A program made the translations under genes and the position numbers. Positions 6,961-13,814 of a stretch of 39,582 nucleotides of DNA are shown piece by piece (the first letter of the stretch is position 1; each line of letters begins with the position of its first letter). Source of the DNA: JACMPA01 sp035564115 (GTDB lineage Bacteria > Patescibacteriota > Saccharimonadia > Saccharimonadales > UBA4665); assembly GCA_035564115.1 (NCBI GenBank), contig DATMTN010000009.1, positions 1-39,582 of the forward strand. Reading direction: 5' to 3'. Under the pieces are notes generated by a model. The model saw only the letters and a program-made list of their open reading frames with translations. It had not been told where the DNA came from and searched no databases.

Positions 6961-8061
6961 GTGGACGCGGTATTTGATTTCTCGCCACTCAGCCGACAGG
7001 TGACTCTTCCAGAAGTGCGCCGGGCGCTCATGGGGTACTCACAGCGGTGGCGGATCGGCATATTCATCCTGGGTGTCATGGCTTTCCTGCCGAGCGTTTT
7101 GCTCGTGCTACTCACGGTGCTTGGTACCCTGGCGGGTGGTGGCGCACTGTTCTTAGCTGTAATGCTTGTCGGGAGTGCCTATGGCTTCTGGACTATTTAC
7201 AGCGCAGTTGTTGTTTCACTGCGGATTCGGGATTTTGCCGCCCGGAATAGCTTGGCGTACATACATGACAGTGTAGGGCCGGGCTATGCGGGCACATACT
7301 TTTCGCAGCGCCAGGTCCGCATTCTGGATGCAATTCGCTCCAACGCACCGCTCTTCATTGAGCTTGGAAACTTTCAGGAGCTCATCGATGGCCGGCAGCA
7401 CCACTACGGCTACGTACGTATCAAGTTGCCGAAGGCTCTGCCGCACATTATGCTGAATGCCAAATCAAACGGCCGCGACCTGCCCGACGATGTCCAGCAT
7501 AGTCAAATTCTGCATCTAGAAGGGGACTTTGACCAGCATTTTACGCTCTACGCCCCGCAAGGTTTCGAGCGCGACGCGCTCTATATCTTCACGCCGGATG
7601 TTATGGCGCGCTTTATCGACACGGTTGGGGCCTTCAACTGTGAAATCATCGACGACGAGCTATATCTGTATGGCAATCAAAGCTTTAACCTTACACAGCC
7701 AACCGTTATTACTGGCCTCGACGCGCTGGCCGCGCAACTGCTCGAGAAATTTGGGCGTCAGATTCGTAACTACAGCGATGATCGTGCTGCGGCTAGCTCG
7801 GTGGCTGCGAATGCTCAGCCCAGTGCAGTGTCGGCTCCCGGTCGCCGACTGAAGCGCTTGCCTTGGCCGGCTGCCGTCTTGCTCTATAGCAGCAGCCTAG
7901 TCGCGCTGATTGCCATCGCTATTTTTATGATCAATCAATCCAAGCACCAGCCGGACATGGCGGTCTTCTGGCGCACCTTCGCCTCACTCGACGTGGCGGT
8001 ACTCTGTGCCGGATTAATCGGCGCTGCGGGCATCCTAGCGCAACACCGTCAGAAAAGTTAG
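6961..8061 (+). CDS. Four-span membrane protein, DUF3137-like
   Basis: A 366-residue protein starting at GTG 6961, with no well-placed ATG nearby. Seen: two N-terminal membrane spans (about 33-57 and 60-85), a soluble middle with LEGDFDQHFTLYAP followed by YIFTPDVMARFID, and two C-terminal spans (about 302-327 and 340-361) after a Ala/Ser-rich linker. The FDxxFxLY...LFTPDVM pattern resembles DUF3137-type proteins, which are uncharacterised membrane proteins; the similarity is weak and judged by eye. It begins 5 nt after the upstream gene and is followed after 9 nt by another membrane protein, so the three probably form one transcription unit. Confidence 0.75.
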   Translation: MDAVFDFSPLSRQVTLPEVRRALMGYSQRWRIGIFILGVMAFLPSVLLVLLTVLGTLAGGGALFLAVMLVGSAYGFWTIYSAVVVSLRIRDFAARNSLAYIHDSVGPGYAGTYFSQRQVRILDAIRSNAPLFIELGNFQELIDGRQHHYGYVRIKLPKALPHIMLNAKSNGRDLPDDVQHSQILHLEGDFDQHFTLYAPQGFERDALYIFTPDVMARFIDTVGAFNCEIIDDELYLYGNQSFNLTQPTVITGLDALAAQLLEKFGRQIRNYSDDRAAASSVAANAQPSAVSAPGRRLKRLPWPAAVLLYSSSLVALIAIAIFMINQSKHQPDMAVFWRTFASLDVAVLCAGLIGAAGILAQHRQKS

Positions 8062-8070
8062 TATGGGTCT

Positions 8071-8685
8071 ATGAGCAATTTTAAGAAACAAACCGCCGAA
8101 CTCCGCACCAATAAAAAAGCCTTGGCAGTCGTAACTTTGATCAGTCTGTGCGCCCTGGGGCTGGTGCTGTGGGCGTTCATCTCCTTTGGCGCTTCGATTG
8201 CCGAGAAGCGGGCGCTCATCCATCAGGGCATTGAAACTACAGGGGTTACTACGGCTCACAGCAGCCAGTTTGAAGCGGTTCGTGGCGGTGGTTTTGAAGT
8301 GTACCAGATTAGCTACACCTTCTCGCCAAGCCAAACCGGCCAACATGTTACTCAGCAGAATGTTGAGATAGATCAGCAGCACTGGCAAGACCTCGGCGTC
8401 GGCTCCAAGTTGCCGGTGACATATCTGTCGAATAATCCGTCCGAAAACGAGCCCACCTTTTCGACGACAAAAGTAAGCCCCAGTGCCAGCCTGGTAATCT
8501 ATATCGCGCTCAGCTTTGTGCTGATGTCTGTGCTGTTCACTGTCCTGGGTAAGCTCCCGCGCTTCCAGCAAAAAGGCTTTCTGGGGCTCGGCATATTCCT
8601 TGTCAGTATTCTCGTATCATTTTTCCTGGGAGCTCAGCTAGAACGCCTGCTGACCCGGTTGATTGCCGCACTGTTCCTGCAGTAA
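8071..8685 (+). CDS. Membrane protein with DUF3592-like domain
   Basis: A 204-residue protein with one N-terminal span (about 17-41) and two C-terminal spans (about 138-162 and 169-190). Between them lies a soluble domain with GIETTGVTT, a repeated beta pattern, and GSKLPVTYLSNNPSENEP, which is the VTYLPxNPxxN pattern of DUF3592 proteins. The function of that family is unknown. TAGTAT (8059-8064), overlapping the upstream stop, is followed 6 nt later by the ATG and could act as a leaderless-type -10, but co-transcription with the previous gene is equally possible. Confidence 0.75.
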   Translation: MSNFKKQTAELRTNKKALAVVTLISLCALGLVLWAFISFGASIAEKRALIHQGIETTGVTTAHSSQFEAVRGGGFEVYQISYTFSPSQTGQHVTQQNVEIDQQHWQDLGVGSKLPVTYLSNNPSENEPTFSTTKVSPSASLVIYIALSFVLMSVLFTVLGKLPRFQQKGFLGLGIFLVSILVSFFLGAQLERLLTRLIAALFLQ

Positions 8686-8764
8686 CGCGAGTGACGAACT
8701 TGTCACCCCCGGAGTTGGGTTCTCAATCCATCACGCAGCGTGTAAACTAGTTAAGTAGCTTAAA

Positions 8765-8770
8765 TATTAT
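8765..8770 (+). promoter_or_regulatory. -10 hexamer for the alpha/beta hydrolase gene
   Basis: TATTAT, 20 nt before the ATG at 8791, in an AT-rich stretch after about 80 nt without a gene. It leaves a short leader with a weak AAAGG site at 8782-8786. Confidence 0.4.
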
Positions 8771-8790
8771 TAGAAAATTTCAAAGGCAAC

Positions 8791-9375
8791 ATGACAGTAC
8801 ACGATGTAATTTATGTGCCGGGAATCGGCGATACCAAGACCACCTTCCAGGAACTGGCAGTGAAAACCTGGCGACTATACGGGGTGGTACCGCACACTTT
8901 TGCTATGCGCTGGGCGGATGGAGAGGCTTTTGAGTCGAAATTTACTCGATTCCTTACGTATATAGACGGGTTACTGGCTAAAGGACACCGGGTCTCATTG
9001 GTCGGGGCAAGCGCCGGGGCGAGTGTGGTACTCAATGCTTTTGCCGCCCGGCCTGACATCCATGGGGTGGTGACGATTGCTGGCAAAATCAACCGGCCGG
9101 AGGCCATTGGTGCTTGGTATCATCGCAATGCCCCGGCATTTGTACAATCAGCTCGCCAGGCTCAAGACTCGTTGGCGACTCTTACTCTCGAACAACGGTC
9201 CCGCATAAATTCCCGCTATGGACTAATTGACGTTATCGTGCCACAGAAAGATAGCATCGTGAAGGGTGCTAAGAACCGTAAAGTGCTGAGCATAGGACAT
9301 GCCCCCACGATCGCACACCAGCTGACTATTGGTGCCCCACTGCACATTCGCTTCCTGAAGCGCCTGCCAAAGTGA
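8791..9375 (+). CDS. Small alpha/beta-fold hydrolase
   Basis: A 194-residue cytoplasmic protein with the marks of the alpha/beta-hydrolase fold. Seen: YVPGIGD (8-14) as the oxyanion-hole strand, the nucleophile elbow GASAG with S74 (VSLVGASAGAS), a possible acid in YGLIDVIVPQKD (D147 or D154) and the catalytic His in SIGHAP (H170). It resembles small esterase/lipase-like enzymes but the substrate cannot be named. This is the only complete gene in the window that ends in TGA (9373-9375), and an in-frame TAA follows two codons later. The hisS promoter overlaps its end. Confidence 0.8.
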   Translation: MTVHDVIYVPGIGDTKTTFQELAVKTWRLYGVVPHTFAMRWADGEAFESKFTRFLTYIDGLLAKGHRVSLVGASAGASVVLNAFAARPDIHGVVTIAGKINRPEAIGAWYHRNAPAFVQSARQAQDSLATLTLEQRSRINSRYGLIDVIVPQKDSIVKGAKNRKVLSIGHAPTIAHQLTIGAPLHIRFLKRLPK

Positions 9376-9381
9376 TACAAT
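9376..9381 (+). promoter_or_regulatory. Leaderless-type promoter of hisS (-10)
   Basis: TACAAT directly follows the TGA stop of the hydrolase and ends 8 nt before ATG 9390. Together with the protein alignment this favours 9390 over the GTG at 9372, which would add six residues and lie upstream of the predicted transcript. Confidence 0.6.
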
Positions 9382-9389
9382 TAACAGAT

Positions 9390-10703
9390 ATGGCACTATC
9401 TACTCAACCTTACAAAGGCGCCCGGGATTTTTACCCGGAAGACAAGCGCTTACAAAAGTACATGTTCGGCAAGCTACGTCAGGTGGCCGAAAGTTTTGGT
9501 TACGAAGAATACGATGCACCAATTCTGGAGCCCCTCGAACTGTACCTGGCGAAAACAGGTGAGGAAATCGTCACTGAGCAGACCTATGTGTTCGAGGACC
9601 GTGGCGAGCGCAAAGTCGTCATTCGCCCCGAGATGACACCGACGGTCAGCCGCATGGTGGCCGCCAAGCGTCAGGAATTGGCCTACCCGCTGCGCTGGTA
9701 CAGCATCCCGAATCTCTGGCGCTACGAGCGACCACAGAAGGGACGTCTGCGCGAGCACTGGCAGCTCAATGTCGATATTTTTGGGGTGGCTGGTATCGAG
9801 GCCGAGTACGAGATCATTCAGCTGGCTGACCAAATTTTCAAATCCTTTGGTGCTCAGGCTGACATGTACACCATCAAGCTCAACAGCCGTAAGCTGATGG
9901 ATCATCTATTGGGTGAATACTTGGGTTTCGATGATGTCCAGCAGCTGAGTATTGCCAAGCTCATCGACCGCATGCACAAGATCAGTACCGCTGATTTTGC
10001 CACGCAGCTGGATGCCCTCTGTAGCCCAAGTCAGCGTGAAGCTGGCGTCGATACCAAACTCCAGGATATCCTGGCGGCCAAGCAGTTCCAACAATTGCCA
10101 GACGATTTACAGCAGCACCCATCGGTCCAGCAGCTGCAGATGGTGCTGACACGACTGAAAGATGCCGGCGTCACCAATGCTATGTTTGACATCACTATCA
10201 TGCGTGGTTTCGACTACTACACGGACATCGTGTTCGAGGTAGTCGATAACGATCCGACTAACAACCGTTCCATGCTGGGTGGCGGTCGCTACGATGGTCT
10301 GGTTGGTCTCTTCGGCGTTGAGCCGGTGCCCACTGTCGGGTTTGGTTTTGGCGATGTCACCCTGGCAGAATTCCTCAAAGGACATAACCTATTACCACAA
10401 ATGCCAACCGAGACAGACCTCTACATTGTCTTCGTGGGCGATAGCCTGCAAAAATCGCAGAAAATCATTGCCGATCTCCGTGGTATGGCTGTCAATGTGG
10501 CTGTCGATTTAAGCGGCAAGAAACTCGGTGACCAGTTTAAATCAGCCGACAAAAAGGGCATTACCTATGCCCTGGTGATCGGCGAGAAAGAACTGGCCGA
10601 AGAACGTTTTACCCTAAAAAATCTGAAGAGCGGGACCGAGGAGCAGCACAGTCTGGAGCGGATTGTCAGCATTGTCAAAGACCGCCGTCAGCAAAACGAC
10701 TAA
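9390..10703 (+). CDS. hisS: Histidyl-tRNA synthetase
   Basis: Class II synthetase that charges tRNA-His. From the chosen ATG it has 437 residues, the usual size. Seen: the N-terminal GARDFYPED typical of HisRS, motif 1 region, RPEMTPTVSRMV, motif 2 NLWRYERPQKGRLREHWQ, the HisRS-specific RGFDYYTDIVFEV (usually RG-x-DYYTG), motif 3 region with MLGGGRYDGL and GFGFGDVTL, and a C-terminal anticodon-binding domain (from about 340). The Gly of DYYTG is Asp here, a mild deviation. A -10 hexamer sits 8 nt before the ATG, so the mRNA is probably leaderless. Confidence 0.96.
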   Translation: MALSTQPYKGARDFYPEDKRLQKYMFGKLRQVAESFGYEEYDAPILEPLELYLAKTGEEIVTEQTYVFEDRGERKVVIRPEMTPTVSRMVAAKRQELAYPLRWYSIPNLWRYERPQKGRLREHWQLNVDIFGVAGIEAEYEIIQLADQIFKSFGAQADMYTIKLNSRKLMDHLLGEYLGFDDVQQLSIAKLIDRMHKISTADFATQLDALCSPSQREAGVDTKLQDILAAKQFQQLPDDLQQHPSVQQLQMVLTRLKDAGVTNAMFDITIMRGFDYYTDIVFEVVDNDPTNNRSMLGGGRYDGLVGLFGVEPVPTVGFGFGDVTLAEFLKGHNLLPQMPTETDLYIVFVGDSLQKSQKIIADLRGMAVNVAVDLSGKKLGDQFKSADKKGITYALVIGEKELAEERFTLKNLKSGTEEQHSLERIVSIVKDRRQQND

Positions 10704-10737
10704 ACTTGCACCCCTGGAAAAAAGGTGTCGAGCCTGC

Positions 10738-10743
10738 TATAGT
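10738..10743 (+). promoter_or_regulatory. Leaderless-type promoter of tig (-10)
   Basis: TATAGT ends 8 nt before the tig ATG at 10752. TGGAAA at 10715-10720 lies 17 nt upstream and may serve as a weak -35. No Shine-Dalgarno site is present. Confidence 0.6.
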
Positions 10744-10751
10744 TAGACACT

Positions 10752-12038
10752 ATGCAAATTACCAAAGACCAACTATCTCCTACCAACGTCAAATTGACGA
10801 TTAACGCTGACGCTGCCGATATGGCTGAAGTCAAAGACACTGTGTTGCAGCAACTCGCTCGCACCGTTAAGGTGCCCGGCTTCCGTGCTGGCAAAGCCCC
10901 ATTGCATGTCGTCGAAAAGAACGTTAGTCCCGAAGCGCTCCAGACGGAGTTCCTCGATACCATCGTGAATAAGCTGTATGTCGACGCGATTACACAGCAG
11001 AGCTTACGGCCAGTAAATCGCCCGGATGTGTCTATTACGAAGTTCGTGCCATTTACGACACTTGAGGTGGTGGCTGAAGTCGAAGTCATCGGTGCTATCA
11101 AACTACCTGACTACAAGAAGATAAAGTTGGCCAAGCCGGAAGTGAAGGTGACTGCCGAGGACGTGAACGAGATTCTCGACAACCTTACTGCTCGTGCCGC
11201 CGAGAAGAAGGATGTCGACCGTGCTGCGAAGAACGGTGATGAAACAACTATCGACTTTACTGGCGTTGATGCTAAGACTAAAGAGGCTATTGCCGGTGCA
11301 GATGGCAAGGACTATCCACTGGTTCTGGGTAGCAACAGCTTTATACCTGGCTTCGAAGACGAAGTCGTTGGCCTGAAAGCTGGCGACGAAAAGACCTTCG
11401 ACATCGTGTTCCCTAAGGACTACGGCACGCCAGCTCTCCAGAGCAAAAAAGTTACCTTCACCATCAAGGTGAACAAGGTTCAAGAACTGGCTAAGCCAAA
11501 GCTCGACGATGCCTTTGCTGCTACCGTCGGTCCATTCAAAACCCTGGCCGAACTAAAGGCTGATATCAAGAAGCAGGTGACTGCCGAGCGTGAGCAACAA
11601 GCCCAGCGTGACTACGAGAGTGAACTGCTCGGTCAGATTTCCGAAAAGACTAAGGCCGAGATCCCACCAGTTCTGATCGAAGAAGAGATCGACCGCGCTG
11701 AAGCTGACGAGCGCCAAAATCTGGTGTACCGTGGCCAAACTTGGGAGGAACACCTCAAAGAAGAAGGTGTTAACGAGCAAGAACACCGCGACAAACAGCG
11801 CCCCGCCGCTGAAGCTCGGGTGACGGCCGGTCTGGTACTGGGTGAAGTCGCTGAGCTCGAAAAGATCAGTGTGTCGAAGGAAGAGGTCAATATTCGTATG
11901 ACACTCTTAAAGGGTCAATACAATGACCCAGCGATGCAAGCTGAGTTCGACAAACCAGAAGCGCGTCGTGATATCACCAGTCGTATGCTGACGGAAAAGA
12001 CCATCGCCAAGCTCGCCGAATACGCCTCGAAAAAATAG
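10752..12038 (+). CDS. tig: Trigger factor (ribosome-associated chaperone and PPIase)
   Basis: Binds the ribosome exit tunnel near L23 and assists folding of nascent chains. It has 428 residues, typical of the family. Seen: the ribosome-binding signature GFRAGKAP (43-50) in the N-terminal domain, an FKBP-type peptidyl-prolyl isomerase domain (about 158-243, with DFTGVD, GSNSFIPGFEDEVVGLKAGDEKTF), and a long helical C-terminal chaperone domain rich in Glu, Lys and Ala. The start lies just behind a -10 hexamer and gives the standard N-terminus. A small unknown gene follows 7 nt after the stop, and clpP lies beyond it, as tig and clpP are neighbours in many bacteria. Confidence 0.95.
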   Translation: MQITKDQLSPTNVKLTINADAADMAEVKDTVLQQLARTVKVPGFRAGKAPLHVVEKNVSPEALQTEFLDTIVNKLYVDAITQQSLRPVNRPDVSITKFVPFTTLEVVAEVEVIGAIKLPDYKKIKLAKPEVKVTAEDVNEILDNLTARAAEKKDVDRAAKNGDETTIDFTGVDAKTKEAIAGADGKDYPLVLGSNSFIPGFEDEVVGLKAGDEKTFDIVFPKDYGTPALQSKKVTFTIKVNKVQELAKPKLDDAFAATVGPFKTLAELKADIKKQVTAEREQQAQRDYESELLGQISEKTKAEIPPVLIEEEIDRAEADERQNLVYRGQTWEEHLKEEGVNEQEHRDKQRPAAEARVTAGLVLGEVAELEKISVSKEEVNIRMTLLKGQYNDPAMQAEFDKPEARRDITSRMLTEKTIAKLAEYASKK

Positions 12039-12045
12039 GCTACAC

Positions 12046-12426
12046 ATGCTATCGCCGGAATTTTCCGATTTTTCAGATGAAGAACGAGAAAGTTTTTTTC
12101 TGGCGGATCATGAACTAACCATGGAGTCTGAAAGCGCATATTACGAGCGCAAAGCAGTTGCAATTCAGGCAGGTGAGCCGACATGGTGGGTAGCAAATTT
12201 CGATAGTGATGGGCGAGTCTATTGCTTCTGGTTTGATCATACAGAGCTCGCGCTGGTTGATGCAGAGGACTCGAGCAGTGGCGTGTATAGAGTCTACGTG
12301 CGAAATCCTCAAGAACTCAGGCCCTCATCAGAAAAGTACGAGGACGATAGTACGATGTTGGTAGACACGTCCTCTTTGATCACCGCCATCGATGCAGCCG
12401 AACGTCACTGGGGCATCCCAAATTAG
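12046..12426 (+). CDS. Small acidic protein of unknown function
   Basis: A 126-residue soluble acidic protein that I do not recognise. Seen: an acidic N-terminus (FSDEERESFF), then a stretch rich in aromatic beta-type sequence (WWVANFDSDGRVYCFWFDHTELALV) and an acidic C-terminal half; no membrane span or known motif. It starts 7 nt after the tig stop and is probably co-transcribed with it. Its TAG stop overlaps the first half of the CIRCE operator of clpP, so the gene end and the clpP control region are interlocked. It is not normally found between tig and clpP. Confidence 0.65.
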   Translation: MLSPEFSDFSDEERESFFLADHELTMESESAYYERKAVAIQAGEPTWWVANFDSDGRVYCFWFDHTELALVDAEDSSSGVYRVYVRNPQELRPSSEKYEDDSTMLVDTSSLITAIDAAERHWGIPN

Positions 12427-12449
12427 CACTCTGGGTTGACGAGTGCTAA
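12423..12449 (+). promoter_or_regulatory. CIRCE operator (HrcA binding site) of clpP
   Basis: TTAGCACTC (12423-12431), a 9-nt spacer, and GAGTGCTAA (12441-12449) form a perfect match to the CIRCE consensus. It overlaps the -35 hexamer of the clpP promoter, the expected place for repression by HrcA, and its left half includes the stop codon of the upstream gene. Confidence 0.95.
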
Positions 12450-12464
12450 TTTTGGGCGTATTAT
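12436..12464 (+). promoter_or_regulatory. clpP sigma-70-type promoter
   Basis: TTGACG (12436-12441) and TATTAT (12459-12464) with a 17-nt spacer, giving a start near 12471 and a leader of about 30 nt that contains GGAGGT at 12489-12494. The -35 lies inside the CIRCE element. Confidence 0.85.
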
Positions 12465-12501
12465 CAGGGGTAGAAACATTCCAAAACTGGAGGTAAAAAT
12501 C

Positions 12502-13104
12502 ATGAGTGTACTTATCCCAACTGTTATCGAAAACGAAGGTCGCTACGAGCGAGCGTACGATATCTATTCCCGGCTCTTAAAAGACCGCATCATCTTCCTG
12601 GGGAGTGATGTCAATGAGGCTAGCGCCAATACTATTGTCGCCCAGCTACTCTTCCTGCAGGCCCAGGACCCCAAGAAAGATATCTACCTGTACATCAACA
12701 GCCCTGGTGGCAGCGTTTACGATGCGCTCGCTATCTATGACACCATGCAGTTTGTGACCAACGATGTGCAAACGGTGGGTATCGGCGTCCAAGCTTCGGC
12801 CGCCGCCTTTCTGCTCAGTTCCGGCACTAAGGGCAAGCGTTTCCTGTTGCCCCACTCAACCGTGATGATTCACCAGCCATCGAGTGGCACACGAGGTAAG
12901 GTTACCGATCAGGAGATCGACCTTCAGGAGTCGCTGCGCATCAAGCACTTGCTCGAAAGTATTATGGCTCAGAACACCGGCCAGAAAGCGGCCAAGATCC
13001 ACGATGACATGGAACGCGACAAGTGGCTGACTGCCGAAGAAGCCAAGAAGTACGGCATCGTGGACGAAATCATCAGCGATATTAGCGTTTCACAGAAGGC
13101 GTAG
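12502..13104 (+). CDS. clpP: ATP-dependent Clp protease proteolytic subunit
   Basis: Serine protease that forms the double-heptamer chamber used with ClpX/ClpC-type unfoldases. From ATG 12502 it has 200 residues, normal for ClpP. Seen: the N-terminal LIPTVIENEGRYERAYDIYSRLL, INSPGG (65-70), catalytic S99, H124 (MIHQP) and D173 (ERDKWLTAEEA). The motif around the nucleophile reads QASAAAFLL where most ClpPs have AASMGAFLL. The frame is open back to 12436, but ATG 12502 has the Shine-Dalgarno site GGAGGT 7 nt upstream and matches the family N-terminus. The promoter is under a CIRCE operator, so clpP should be induced by heat or misfolded protein through HrcA. Confidence 0.97.
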   Translation: MSVLIPTVIENEGRYERAYDIYSRLLKDRIIFLGSDVNEASANTIVAQLLFLQAQDPKKDIYLYINSPGGSVYDALAIYDTMQFVTNDVQTVGIGVQASAAAFLLSSGTKGKRFLLPHSTVMIHQPSSGTRGKVTDQEIDLQESLRIKHLLESIMAQNTGQKAAKIHDDMERDKWLTAEEAKKYGIVDEIISDISVSQKA

Positions 13105-13146
13105 CGACCGGAGTTCGCGGCGCTGTACAAACACCCATATTCATCG

Positions 13147-13152
13147 TAGAGT
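13147..13152 (+). promoter_or_regulatory. Leaderless-type promoter of the 13160 gene (-10)
   Basis: TAGAGT ends 7 nt before the ATG at 13160, the same geometry as recG. No Shine-Dalgarno site is visible. Confidence 0.4.
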
Positions 13153-13159
13153 AGTACAA

Positions 13160-13633
13160 ATGATAATTGAACAGAGTCAGTGGCCATACCTCGATGTTAG
13201 CAGGACACCGCTAGCTCAGCTTGGTACGGCACGCCGAATCAATACGACGATTGAGCGTTTGCAGGCGGTCGATCGTGTCATGTTAGATCGCGGTCAGGAT
13301 GGTTTGCCAATTCGTGAACGGCTGGGCCGTCGGGTATTGCTTGGTTCAGCCGAATATGTAGCCGACAATTCTACCCGACAACTAACCATCATAGGGCAGG
13401 GCCGGTTCTCTCCAGTGACGTCCCTAGAGGTAACGCCGCGTTCAGTTTTATGGATGGTGTTGCCGGCGAGTGTGGACGACTGGCAAGAGACTACTGCTAT
13501 CGATATGATTGAACAAGGCATCCCGCGTGGCTTTGAGGCGGCTGCCAGAGCAGCCGGTGCGTGGGCAACGACTGCCATCCGAGCTGCAGTTGAGCGGCAA
13601 TATGACGTGCCCGATGCTGCCATCACGCAGTAA
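13160..13633 (+). CDS. Protein of unknown function between clpP and rpoB
   Basis: A 157-residue protein that I do not recognise. Seen: an Arg-rich N-terminal half with short helices (RRINTTIERLQAVDRVMLDRG), a central beta-type stretch (RQLTIIGQGRFSPVTSLEVTPRSVLWMVLP), and an Ala-rich helical C-terminal third (GFEAAARAAGAWATTAIRAAVERQ). No signal peptide, clear membrane span or metal site. It has its own leaderless-type -10 and is followed by the rpoB promoter, so it is likely a single-gene unit. The base composition does not stand out from its neighbours by eye. Confidence 0.65.
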   Translation: MIIEQSQWPYLDVSRTPLAQLGTARRINTTIERLQAVDRVMLDRGQDGLPIRERLGRRVLLGSAEYVADNSTRQLTIIGQGRFSPVTSLEVTPRSVLWMVLPASVDDWQETTAIDMIEQGIPRGFEAAARAAGAWATTAIRAAVERQYDVPDAAITQ

Positions 13634-13643
13634 TAGGCGAGCA

Positions 13644-13672
13644 TTGACATCGCTGAACGGGTCATGCATACT
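13644..13672 (+). promoter_or_regulatory. rpoBC promoter
   Basis: TTGACA (13644-13649) and CATACT (13667-13672) with a 17-nt spacer. Transcription would start near 13679, leaving a leader of about 135 nt before rpoB. No rplJL genes precede rpoB here, so the operon appears to be driven from this site. Confidence 0.75.
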
Positions 13673-13814
13673 GTAGTGTAAGAAGTAGTATAAGTCGGGC
13701 TGTGCTGTTGTGGCCAAAACAGTAAGCACCAAACTCCCTAGTCTTAGTAATCTTCGGGCGAAACATAAAATCACAATTTATCAACCACTCTAAACAGGGG
13801 CATTGCTTTTAGAT
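13673..13814 (+). promoter_or_regulatory. Long 5' leader of rpoB
   Basis: About 140 nt without a reading frame of note. It contains a small hairpin CTGTT...AACAG (near 13703-13720) and an AT-rich part before the start. AGGGG at 13796-13800 is 14 nt from ATG 13815, longer than usual. Possible site of control of RNA polymerase synthesis; no known leader motif was recognised. Confidence 0.35.

Noticed and set aside
9372..9389. GTG start for hisS six codons upstream
   Set aside because: It overlaps the TGA of the previous gene and the -10 hexamer; MALSTQPYKGARDFYPED is the expected start.
12436..12501. Earlier start for clpP inside the CIRCE/promoter region
   Set aside because: It would begin at the -35 element, upstream of the predicted transcript; ATG 12502 has a good Shine-Dalgarno site and the family N-terminus.
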